Shown: positions 1-9,791 of the stretch, one piece after another
Layout of the letters: every line of letters starts with the position of its first letter
How positions within the stretch are numbered: the stretch's first letter is position 1
Origin: Stereocaulon alpinum
Taxonomy: Eukaryota; Ascomycota; Lecanoromycetes; Lecanorales; Stereocaulaceae
Assembly: GCA_018257865.1 (NCBI GenBank)
Contig: JAEUBA010000008.1
Location: 62,001-126,000, forward strand
DNA length: 64,000 nt
Reading direction: 5' to 3'
The notes under the pieces: generated by a model
The model's input: the letters and a program-made list of their open reading frames with translations, nothing else
What the model was told of the DNA's origin: nothing
The model's database searches: none
Program-made: the position numbers and the translations under genes

Positions 1-1994
1 CATCAGCTGTGATGTCTAATTTGGTGAGTATGTGTAGGATCGTACGTTGAAAGGGTGAGTACCATCGTTAGTAAATATGTAGATGACCCCGTGTAGCACC
101 CTTAGTTGCCAGACTTATGCATGGATCCAGCAGTAGAGGCGAAGACTAGAACAGAGCAAACCCCGTACCAGCCAAGTACTAACAGCTCCATTCTCTCACG
201 ATGATCCCGACTTCATGCGATGGCAGTGCCTGGGATGCTTCAGCCAAGCACTAGTGCTTCAATCGTTCCGAATTATCAGAGGAGTCCAATGGAATGTATC
301 ATGGAGAATCACGCACCTATCTCCCGGACGCCAAAAATGTGATGTGCAATTTGAGTGGCTGTAACGGGCTCAGGAGCAGCCTTGGAGGCACGGTATTGAA
401 CTATAGAACTGGGTTGTATCACATTTCTCACTCAACAAGGTACTTGAAAAACATCTCCACTCTTATCAAGACGGTGTAGTCTTGGTCAGCCGTTACGATG
501 TAGCCACTAGGAGATTGATCGCTGAAGCATTCAGCAGCTCGAGGCCAGCGTCCTGTTTAGTCTCCAATACAATTGATCCATGATATCTTCCTTTCTTACC
601 GCACCGTAATCCGTGAGGCCTTCCTATCAAACGTGCCTGTATCCTAAAGGAAACTGCTTGAAGTGGAGCGCCAGGGAAAACGTCAAGGCTTTAGACCTGG
701 ACTAACTCTCGAAGACGACTCTATATTGTCTCAATGTAATTGTTCGGAGTGGTCTCTAGTAAAACATTAATAACATTCCGACTTCCATTGGAATGAGATT
801 TTTGTGAACTCTGAGGTATACACTGGGAGAAGGCTGTGGCTTTGAAGCGTTGGATTCATCACATCACACATGAAATTGTGGTGGGAAACAGGTTTGGGAC
901 AAACAGTTTCAATGCACCTGAGAAAATCTTCTATTGATGATCAAAACAGCTTTTACCTGCTGTGTACAATACAACGAAGAGTGGAGATTGGGGCGCAGAG
1001 AAGTTTGCCATCCAAAGTGCTTTTCTGCAAGCTGAGATCATCATCCGGAGGACATGTTCCCTCCGCCTAGACCGAGCAAACCGTAGGCGACGTCTACCAG
1101 CATCGAACGGCTCGGATTGTTGACCTTATCAACATGTGTTGGTGATAGGCAAGAAGGACGCTGATCCCAACAGCACCAATTGGTAATTGCAATCCTCGCC
1201 CCCTCGGGGACCCTGTTCAGGCCAAGCCTCTGTCTCAGACTTCCTAAAACAGCACTAGGTATGCCCAGGACGCCTTACCCCTAAAACTGTCAACGTGTCA
1301 GCTGAAATTAGCAGCTTGGCGCAATACGTACGTACGGAGTTCGGCCTTACTGTAGCGATCAACCCCCTCCCACTTCGGCCGCGGCTGACCACTGCGCCTG
1401 GGCATAACTTAATGACTGGTGCATACCAAGAAGCCAACTGTCGCTTGAAAGCAACCCATGCTGGGAGGCGTGGCTTTGTGCGCTGAGTTGCCACTGCGCA
1501 GTGGTTTCCAGCCGTTGGTTGGTTGGTTAGTGAGATATGTGTGCCTTACACAAACCAACGGTTCTGGATGGAAAAGGGGAAGGGGAGATTGTAAGGGTGG
1601 AGGCGTGTGGGAATGGATCAATGGGAGGATCCAAGGTACATACCTCAAGTGGCTTGCATAAGTTAAAGGAGCTGTGACCCTCTCTCTTTCGCTTGTCTGA
1701 TATCGCGCACTTCCGATACTTTCTTACTGCGCTTCGTGTCATTATTCTCCCATGACTTTTGTTAGTGGTAAGACAACACCGCAAAGCTCTACCTCGGTGT
1801 CTAGGAATAGCCAGGCTATGCGAGACATACATACCTGATCAGACCCTCATAAGTCCGAGTACCTACTTCTCCTCCAACACGATCCTTCGTATTAGGCAAC
1901 CCCCCACATCTTCTGTCAAATCAACAAACTTCAGCAACATCTCACCGTACCTTCGTCACTCTTACAACCCACCATCCAACTCAACCACGCGGAA
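1..1994. other. Gene-poor stretch, nothing assignable
   Basis: About 2 kb with only short open frames on both strands, none with a recognisable domain or a convincing splice structure. Composition is unremarkable, apart from a short GGTT tandem near 1515-1530 and a CGTACGTACG run near 1327. It may be the flank of a gene outside the window, or the leader of the small ORF at 1995. Confidence 0.5.
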
Positions 1995-2309
1995 ATGGAG
2001 CTCCCCTTTGGCCTCTCTCCTCTAACCCTGCACCCCACCGTCTTCCACTTCCACCAACGCCAGCCGTCCCGCTCCCCTTCACCCTCGACATCCTCAATCC
2101 GCAGCATCCAATCCATAGACAGCATCCTCCTCCAACGACGGCACCGCCGACGAGCATCTGTCTCCTCCATCATACCCTCAGCACGAAGTTCCATGTTCGG
2201 CGAAGAGACGGAAGACGAGGGCATGGCCGTCATGGCGATCATGGAGCCACGACCGCTGGAGGGGGTAGAAGGGATATGGGTGGGGATAGGGGAGGTGCTG
2301 GAGGGTTGA
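1995..2309 (+). CDS. Possible small hypothetical protein (104 aa)
   Basis: This is a 104-residue open frame from ATG to TGA with no intron needed. The protein is rich in Ser, Arg and Pro, with an Ser/Ile repeat region followed by a basic stretch (QRRHRRRAS) and an acidic patch (GEETEDE). I do not recognise a family. Two things favour a real gene over chance: the ATG context (gcggaaATGg) is acceptable for a fungal start, and the frame shows the C/A-rich to G/T-rich switch before its stop (near 2210) seen in several firm genes of this window. There is no neighbour within 700 bp to suggest a role. It could equally be a chance ORF in a compositionally skewed segment. Confidence 0.4.
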   Translation: MELPFGLSPLTLHPTVFHFHQRQPSRSPSPSTSSIRSIQSIDSILLQRRHRRRASVSSIIPSARSSMFGEETEDEGMAVMAIMEPRPLEGVEGIWVGIGEVLEG

Positions 2310-3014
2310 TGAGGGTTTGATGGTGGTGAGATATGCTACAGAATGCTATAAACTTGGTGGGGAGTTGCGAAGAGCTGGGAAGCTCGAGGTAGGGATTGGA
2401 TGTGCAGCAGCGTGGTAGTGGTGGGATTAGTCTGTGACATTGGCTGGAGACATTGAATGTTGGGCTGAACATAGCTGTGGGTGTTGGGGACATATCGAAG
2501 AGTACCGTTGCACATTCTGGCTATGATCCGTGCTTCCGCTTTACGTCGCTATGCCGAATGCTAGGAGTTCAGGTTTTGGGGCTAATACCATGGGTGTTGG
2601 TCAGGATCTGCGGAAGGGTTTCTGTATATGAATTGAATGCTTGCTGCTGCTATTATCATGTTCATATTATCATTCATCGAAACAAGTTATCCAACTACAC
2701 ACCCCAAGAATTTCTTAGCCTAAAAAGACCATGACCCTCTCCATGCTGAATGTCGTCTGCATTTGCGACCTCGCCAAGCGGCATTTATGCCTTCATCCCT
2801 GACGCCCCTATTAATACCAACTTTTCAGTCTGCTCTCGTTGCTCACTCTTGAGCAGCAAAAGGCACTGGCAACTACCACAGATATGCAAGGTATCCAGTA
2901 CCTCTAGCCCAGAACCCTGCACAGAAAGCCCTCTCGACGCTTATAGCAGTCTGTAGCACTACAAATCCCACAGAAAAAAGTCCGAATATCTGCTCCTGCT
3001 GTTCTTAGATTTCC
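2310..3014. other. Intergenic, nothing assignable
   Basis: Contains the 3' flank of the H3K9 methyltransferase on the minus strand and the 3' side of the small ORF at 1995. I see no RNA gene or repeat here. Confidence 0.5.
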
Positions 3015-4576
3015 TCATGTGAAAAAGTAGCCCCGGCAATTCCAGGCGCCGCATAGGCACCTTGAAGGCCGATACCCTTTCTTCTTCTCCAGCTCTTCAG
3101 CCTTCTTCTCCGAGATAACACGGCTTTGCTCCACATCCTCATCCTCGTCATCTAACTCCTCATCGACTGATGCTGAGTAGTCAAACGTAAGCTCCGTGCC
3201 GGCTGGTATTGGTTCCGTTGCAAAAAAGGCCAGGTCGTAGATGTTGACGTCGGCATGGTTGTAGGAAACTGTCATTTGTCGGCAGTTCGAATCGCAGGAG
3301 TGGTTCATAAACCGGGTTGGACCGCCCATGTACATTCCATCGCACACGTACCCTTCGCTCTCGTCCTCCCATCGATCCAGATCAAAGAAGTAATTATCCT
3401 GGTCATCTCGATGACGCTTCGCCCCCCGACGTTCAGCTTCTTCGTGGGTAATTATTTCACCCCTGTACGTGTCAATGAATTGTCCAGTCTTAAGATCGAC
3501 CTTGCACCGTAAACCTAACATATACTTAGCAGAGTGCAAAGAAACGAGGCTTATTCAATCAATCAGCTTACCCCACCCTCGGTTCGAAGTCTTGAAGATC
3601 TCGAGCGGTACTGTCCTCCCATGCTGAACTACTCTGTTCTTACAGTTGCTTTCGCAATTGCACTTCTCATTACATTCGAAAATATGAAAGCCGCCCTGGA
3701 GATAAAAGGGTCGCAGACAGCCGGGGTCCTTCGAGGCGGCAGAGTAAGGGAACATTTTCTTGCCTTCTTTTGCTGTTATAGAATCTTCAAGGCACTCGCA
3801 TGATAGATATTCGCAGCCAATTTGGCGACCGTTATCTTTCCGACAGGTACAGCCACTCATGAACTCATCCGTAGCCCGGTGCACACCCTTACCGATTACA
3901 TTTTCCTCAATGAATTTGAAGTCCAGTGGAGGAGAAGAATCATCGACAGTGTTAACGATTGTAACTCCCCTAAGAACACTCAGGTTTCTTAGAAAAATTT
4001 CGCGGCATATTGCTGGTGAAGGCTGAGGCGGGCCTATCTGAACCGCCGAGACCGCCAAGGTAGGTCTTGGGGGGGAGGCAACCCGAGAGTAAGGGGAGCG
4101 AAATACGGTACTTTTTTCTCTTACTCTCGTCGATTTCGATGCGAAGTGAAACGGCCGGGGAGCTGAAGCTGTCTCACGGGATTTGGTTGCTTTAGCAGCT
4201 GCGACTATCTCAGTGCTTATATTAGCGAACTGCCCGCAAAGTAGACTATACATATAGAGGGAAATGATGTAATAATATATGAGTTGACGAAGGATCTGAG
4301 ATTTAGTACGGAGAGGAGGAATGTCTTGCCTTGGTTTGTAGCTCCATTGATCTTCCCTAGGGGTTCATTTACAGAGTCCGTCGATTGGCTCGAGCTTCGT
4401 GACTTCTTGCGGGAGACGGATGTGATCTCATCATCATCATCATCATCATCGCTCAAGGTCAAGTCGATAATTCTACGTTTATTGAAACTCAGTGATAGCT
4501 GATGAGGCTGAGATATAGACTGAGATAGGGCTGGGGACGATGACTTTGTCCTAGATTCAAGCCGCCCGATCAGCAT
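3015..4576 (-). CDS. dim-5: Histone H3 lysine-9 methyltransferase, DIM-5/Clr4/Su(var)3-9 family
   Basis: Nuclear SET-domain enzyme that methylates histone H3 Lys9; in filamentous fungi this mark directs DNA methylation and silencing of repeats. Model: exons 4310-4576, 3572-4229 and 3015-3514 (474 aa), introns 80 and 57 nt, both GT-AG. A zinc-binding pre-SET region starts near residue 205 (CTCRKDNGRQIGC, then CNEKCNCESNC). The SET core has GWGLRC, RFMNHSCDSNC and ELTFDYS. The post-SET motif CLCGAWNC closes the zinc site at the C-terminus. No chromodomain is visible, as in Neurospora DIM-5 and unlike Clr4. The N-terminal extension carries IIDLTLSDDDDDDD, which looks like a SUMO-interacting motif. 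The protein is longer than Neurospora DIM-5 because of this N-terminus. The intron 1 junction is the least certain part; the SET half is firm. Confidence 0.93.
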
Positions 4577-5834
4577 AACTTCTGCATTGGAGACATCTTT
4601 CTATGACAACGTACCTTATATCTAGGGGTTTTTGAGGGCTAGCTTCAGAAAGTGTTCGTTGTGTGAAGATAGGAGAGGATTGAGATTGAAGTGAGGTAGG
4701 TGTTTCGCCGGGTAGCTAAAGGAATATTTATTAGATCGTAGTCAAACCAATATGTGTCAGCGGCCGGCCCCAGGGCCAGTTCTAGGGCGCGTGACCGTTG
4801 CGCTATAGGCCCACGCCCTGGCAAAATAGCACAAGCAAAGCTCGAAAGCTTTGCCCCTAGGCCACTATACATAGGATGCTCCGAGCTGGCACCACCTAGG
4901 AGTCCACCTAGGCCCAGCCTGTAACAATGTGTTAAATTTACCTCTGAGTAGTCTAAAGACGATGTCTGAGACGTGGGTAACATCTATAGCCTCAGCATAG
5001 GTTAGAATAGAAATATATTAGATTACAATAGATCGGTAGACTTACCCTGAAGCTTGGAGACTTAACGACGTTATGTAAGGCTACTTTAAAGAGTACTTAT
5101 ATACAGTAAATCAAGATTATCTCATAGTCGTAGAAGTTCCACTACAGCTGACAGCTGTAAAAGAGAAGAGAAAAGTTAACTACGTGAATAAATTCAATTA
5201 TAAACAACGCGCTAGTCCCTTTATAGTAAGCTTAACGACGTGTCGCTTCTATATATAGATAACTTGTTATTATCGTTAGGGACTGGTAATAGTAGGTATT
5301 ACTACCTCGAAAGAAATAACGTACTTAGTATACTTCGCTTGGCAACACTACACGCTTGCCTTGGCAACGTATTGGCACCGCCACCGCCTAAGTTAGCGAT
5401 GGTATAGTACTGCTACTAAGGTATTACCTCTCTTAAGAGGCCGCTCAGCTCGCTCTAGAGGAAACCGTCTATCTAGCTATATAGGCGACGAAATAGATTC
5501 TCGTAAAGCTTTAATTAACTCTTATCACGCCAGTGTTTCAGCGTACTAGATGATAGACTCCGGGTCTCTTTCGGTCTAGTAGTTATAGATCGCTTTAGTA
5601 CTTGAGGTTACGAATCACTCTTCATCCGAATTTCGAGCATTTGTTGCGTAAGGTAGTTGCAGAAAGGGCACCAGCGTTGCCAATGGACAATAAATCGAGC
5701 GGCGGGAGAGTGCGCTTACTACGCTTATATCAGCGTCAGACGACTTCTACCAATCAGAACCTTCAGAGAATTTTCCATCTCGAATACAGATTTCCGAACA
5801 TTTCACAAGTCGCAAGCCATCGAGAACGAAAGCT
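4577..5834. repeat. TA-rich repeat relic, possibly RIP-altered
   Basis: No coding frame of substance. From about 4980 to 5600 the DNA is visibly TA-rich, with many TpA steps while CpG steps (acg, gcg) remain. This is the pattern left by repeat-induced point mutation (CpA to TpA) on a dead transposon. The left part (about 4733-4930) is GC-richer and contains a tRNA-like A-box/B-box pair, an 8-bp-stem hairpin and three CCTAGG palindromes. No terminal repeats or transposase remnant could be recognised. A copy elsewhere in the genome would confirm it. The right end (about 5600-5834) is probably the Rrp1 promoter and leader. Confidence 0.5.
4835..4854. repeat. Perfect hairpin: 8-bp stem, 4-nt loop
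   Basis: GCAAAGCT and AGCTTTGC flank a CGAA loop inside the repeat relic. The hairpin is short but perfect and lies next to the tRNA-like segment, so it may belong to the same element. Confidence 0.6.
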
Positions 5835-7322
5835 ATGGCTTCAGACATTCAAAACACGCCTTTCGTGAAGCAACTAGCGGCTAATGGTACGTATTCAGTT
5901 CGCTTCACATTCCCGCAACCATTTCCGTCTGAATGCGTCTTTTGCGTAACCTTCTCCACTGCGTCGTGCTTTTCCTTTTCACTGTTCAGCGTTGCAATCA
6001 ATAGCAGAAACTCCGTGCATAACACCCCTAGGTAAAACCTCTCTGCCCCTTTTCATGTTCAAATACACTTCTCCCAATACCGCCTTGTACAACGTGGTCG
6101 TGATCTCAATCCGAGCGCGGCAATCATGCGCTTCTTTTCTTATATCATAATACCAGAATACCTATAGCGAGGCTCCTGGCACTATCTGAGTAAGTCCAAC
6201 AGATATCCGGGGGTTTCGGCTATTGAGACATAATCGATTCAACCTCATAGACGAGACGATGAGTGCTGCTGCCAGGACTTCAGCAAGACCGCTGCATATT
6301 ACATCCATACATGCTATTCATAGGCTGGCATCAGCAGCTAACTTTCCTACCTTGTCAAGAACCTATGCGAAGCCCCAGCTACATCTATAGCCACAAAGGT
6401 CGAGAAAGTAGCCGTCTCGACAACCATTCTTGCTTTCGCCCTTACGATACTACTTCAGTATACTGCTCCACGTTACTCTTAAAATAGAAAGCGATCAAAG
6501 CACCCCAGCTAACATCCCCCACCACCAGACCGTCCAACCCGCGAAAAAGCCCTCGACTCTCTCCGCACCTACCTCACCTCAGGCCGCACATTCACATCGG
6601 CAGACCTCCTCAAGATCTGGAAAGGTTTATTCTTCTGTGAGTCCTCAACCTCCCACCTCCACCCAAAAAACACCACAAAAGCCACAACTCCCCCCCAACC
6701 AAAACCACGAAGCTCGCAAAAACTCCCAACACCCATAACTAACCCTCCCCCTTCCCCCCCACTAGGCATCCACCACACAGACCGCCCCCTCCCCCAACAA
6801 CGCCTTACGCACTCCCTCTCCGCCCTCCTCCTTTCTCTCCCCGCCCCCCTCTTCATCCCGTACCTCCACGCCTTCTGGACCACTCTGATAACATACTGGT
6901 CTCAAATCCCCTCTCTCCGCCTCGACAAATACCTCTACCTAATACGCCAATACATTTCCCACTCCTTCCTATACCTGGCGCAACATAGCTGGGAAGATGG
7001 ATTGGTAGAGGGGTATTTAGGATTGTTGGAGGGGGAGGGAGGGCCGTTGTGTGCGGGGGATGGGAGGGTGGCTGATGGGGTTAGGTATCATGTGCTTGAT
7101 GTTTGGGTTGATGGGTTGGTTGGGGTTGAGGGATGGGAGGAGAGGGTGGGGGGGTTGATGAGACCTGTGGAGAATCTAAAGGTTAATGGGAAGACGAAGG
7201 TTGTGAGGCAGAGAGCGAAGGGGGTGGTGGAGGATGAGCGGTTGAAGGGGGTTGAAGATGATGGTGGTGGGGAGGATGGGAATGGAGAGGGGGAGGGGGA
7301 TTTTGAAGGGTTTGGGAAGTGA
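5835..7322 (+). CDS. rrp1: Ribosomal RNA processing protein 1 (Rrp1/Nop52 family)
   Basis: Nucleolar factor for pre-60S ribosome assembly and 27S pre-rRNA processing. Model: exons 5835-5886, 6529-6636 and 6766-7322 (238 aa). The junctions rebuild the family's N-terminal helical repeats: FVKQLAAND joins RPTREKALDSLRTYLTSG, and the next junction gives LLKIWKGLFFC followed by IHHTDRPLPQQ. WKGLFxC is a hallmark of the Nop52 domain. Later segments (YLYLIRQYISHSFLYLA, VADGVRYHVLDVWVD) also fit, and the C-terminus is acidic and Gly-rich. The first intron is 642 nt against about 50-130 for the others here. The gene is tail-to-tail with the lipid kinase, 288 bp apart. From about 6985 the coding strand turns abruptly from C/A-rich to G/T-rich. 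Confidence 0.88.
5887..6528 (+). other. Unusually long intron 1 of rrp1 (642 nt)
   Basis: GTACGT donor and CACCAG acceptor; the spliced codon (G|AC) gives the family-like LAANDRPTREKAL. It is about ten times longer than most introns in the window. Internal open frames are short and have no homology I recognise. No clear box C/D or H/ACA snoRNA could be defined by eye. Confidence 0.75.
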
Positions 7323-7610
7323 GGGTTTGGGATTGGGATTGGTTTGATAGTCATGTGATACCCCGAACCAATCAATTTTCTCGACTGTGTGGAAAACGAT
7401 GGCTGCTGTTGAAGTATGCTCGGACGTATTCCATACCTCTATCCTAGCCGAAGCTCACACTATATCCCCTAACGCCCCCAGCTTTTCCATCTATGTCTTG
7501 CGCCTGTAACGTAGCTAAAGATCCGTCTCTCATCTCAAAGGAGCGCCAACGGGTATCATTGAACCAGGTATATGAAATCACAAAGCCTGAACGCCTCTCC
7601 TCAGTCAACG

Positions 7611-9260
7611 TCATGAGCCTTGTCCCGTCCTCGTCACCACACCCTGCGCCTCATACATATGCCCACTTCTCGTCAACATGGTGCCCAAGCCCCTGTGCAC
7701 CTCGGCTTGGAACTCCTCGAATGGGAACCGCTCTCCGTCTATACTTATATAGCCACTTTTCTGTCCTTTGGGCGTTATCCTGTATCCGCTTATCTTTCGA
7801 TAGTTGACGTGTGGCATGTTGAACCAGCTTCCATCTTCGACAGCTAGGAAAGATTGGATGGCGGAGGTGCGCGAGATGTCGCCATCGACGGTCACGCAGT
7901 CGAGGTGGCCGTCTGAGGGGAGAGCGGCTGGGAAGAAGTTTGCGCTAGGTGCCATGAGGGCCATGTTGCCGGCGTAGAAGTTGCCGAGTTTGTTGGAGGG
8001 GATGGGTGTGAAGTCTGATGGGAGAGGAGAGCTGATGGTGCCGTACTGTAGTTCTGGGAGGCCAGGCGTTTCTATATCGAAAGAACCTCGTCGTTCTTCT
8101 ATAGGGGCGTGGTTGCTGAACTCGTTCCGGTATGCCTCTTTGATGGCGCCTTTCGTTGGTATGTCGATTTTGATTGCCAGATCGCAAGGGTAGACTCTTT
8201 TCCCAAGGACACGGACGAGGAAGCCGTATGTGAATCTCGCGCTGCCCATCCACCGTATGTGTTCTGTGCCCAAATCTACCTCCGCCACTATGCCTACGGA
8301 TTGCGAGAGGAAGGATAATGTCCGGCTATTGCCTTGGGTAATCGAGACCAGGTCCAAAGGTGTCCGTATGCCTTTCACTATGCACAGCGCAGCCATGCTA
8401 CAGCTGTCTGTCCCAAAAGAGTTCCAGCTCATGGCATTCCCAGTCCCACAAGGTAGCTGCACAACCGCGACTTGCGACAACGCCTTCGCCGCATTCCTCT
8501 TCTTGCCCAGCCCATTAAAGACCTCATGGGGCAGTCCATCGCCAGAACATGAGGCAATTACATCATAGGCATCGGTGTCCATTTTCTCTGCGAGCTCCAC
8601 CGCGTGGCCTTGGTACAACGTTCTCTCAACATTGATCTCGCATCGTGCGGCCACGAAGATGGGTTCAATGTCTCTCAAGAACCATTTCTGAGCACCTCCT
8701 CGCCCGCTGAATGGATTGACGAGGACTTTTATTCGTTTCTTTCGTTGCGACTCGCCGTATGCGCGGTCTAAGAGCTTCGTTATCCATGCCTTAGCGTAGC
8801 CTTGTTGGGGCTTCTCGACTAGGTAGTTGACGGACGCAACGCGCACGACGTTCTTGGAGGTGGGTCTGGCGTATTGTATAGTTATATCGAAATCTGATAG
8901 CTCGGCCCAGAGGACGTTGAAGAAGGGTATAGCTTGGGTGGTCTTTGCTTCTGTGTAGGGATCAGTATTATCCGTGATTGGGAAGATTGTAGCTGGTCTG
9001 CCTACTGGAAGACAACAGGCCGCAGCAATTGCGGGTCTCTCGTCTCGTGAAGTCCTCGTCTGAAACACTATAAGCATCTCAACGCCATCTTGCCCGGATG
9101 GACATTGCTGCCTACCGAGGACAATGAGAGAGTCAGTAGCCAATGTCAACGAAGCATCTCTGCCAACGGATAAAGTGTCTCCCTCAGCATATTCCGAGTT
9201 TTCCGACATGCGTGTAGGATCAGCAAAAGGGTCGGTCCCAGATATAGGTGATGGTGCCAT
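7611..9260 (-). CDS. Sphingoid long-chain-base kinase / diacylglycerol-kinase-like protein
   Basis: Single-exon 549-residue protein with an ATG start. Residues from about 175 form a diacylglycerol-kinase catalytic domain: IKVLVNPFSGRGGA (nucleotide-binding N-terminus), then CSGDGLPHEVFNGL, the SGDGxxxExxNG signature of sphingosine kinases, then LPCGTGNAMSW. Later blocks FLSQSVGIVAEVDLG and APSANFFPAALPSDGHLD fit the C-terminal beta-sandwich of Lcb4/Lcb5-type kinases. It should phosphorylate sphingoid bases to their 1-phosphates, which act in signalling and sphingolipid breakdown. The N-terminal 170 residues are variable and I see no signal peptide or membrane span. The last 210 nt of the coding strand turn G/T-rich. 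Ceramide kinase or acylglycerol kinase are less likely alternatives. Confidence 0.88.
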   Translation of the reverse strand: MAPSPISGTDPFADPTRMSENSEYAEGDTLSVGRDASLTLATDSLIVLGRQQCPSGQDGVEMLIVFQTRTSRDERPAIAAACCLPVGRPATIFPITDNTDPYTEAKTTQAIPFFNVLWAELSDFDITIQYARPTSKNVVRVASVNYLVEKPQQGYAKAWITKLLDRAYGESQRKKRIKVLVNPFSGRGGAQKWFLRDIEPIFVAARCEINVERTLYQGHAVELAEKMDTDAYDVIASCSGDGLPHEVFNGLGKKRNAAKALSQVAVVQLPCGTGNAMSWNSFGTDSCSMAALCIVKGIRTPLDLVSITQGNSRTLSFLSQSVGIVAEVDLGTEHIRWMGSARFTYGFLVRVLGKRVYPCDLAIKIDIPTKGAIKEAYRNEFSNHAPIEERRGSFDIETPGLPELQYGTISSPLPSDFTPIPSNKLGNFYAGNMALMAPSANFFPAALPSDGHLDCVTVDGDISRTSAIQSFLAVEDGSWFNMPHVNYRKISGYRITPKGQKSGYISIDGERFPFEEFQAEVHRGLGTMLTRSGHMYEAQGVVTRTGQGS

Positions 9261-9791
9261 AGGGAGTTGTATGAGGAGGAATCAACATGGCCATTTCAAG
9301 GCACCCAAAAGAGCTGAGCTCGGCGTCGGAGGCGGAACTCGGGGTAATCAGCGGAGATCGGCAGGGCAAGAGATTGGCCAATGGAATCGAACAATTAAGT
9401 TAAGTTGCAGATCGTATGCAGGAACAATCAATCGCGATGAGACGGGACTTTGATATCATTATTATTGGCATTCTGTCTATCATTGCAGAACCCATTCCAA
9501 GCTTTTGATGCTGTCTTTACATGGTCATATAGAAACGCTAAGTGCGCAAGCAAACCTCGGACCCTCTAGGCCCTGATCACACAACAGAGCCCCGTCTCAC
9601 CAATCAGTCCTCATTGCGTACGAGACCCTGCACCCATCTTATCGCCTTCAAGGCTCTGCCAGCCTGAAACTGCAAATCATCACCCGCTTCCTGACATATT
9701 CCTGGCGCCTTGTGTTCAGCTTTCTGTCAAGCTACATGTCGCCGAGCATATTGTGTGAATCTGGAAACAAACGAAGATTCACAGTGGGAGC
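9261..9791. other. Intergenic between lipid kinase and beta-COP
   Basis: Promoter side of the lipid kinase and 3' flank of the beta-COP gene, both on the minus strand. No other feature seen. Confidence 0.5.

Noticed and set aside
4645..4983. 112-codon minus-strand frame in the repeat relic
   Set aside because: It passes through the tRNA-like segment and hairpin; composition and content fit a dead repeat, not a protein gene.
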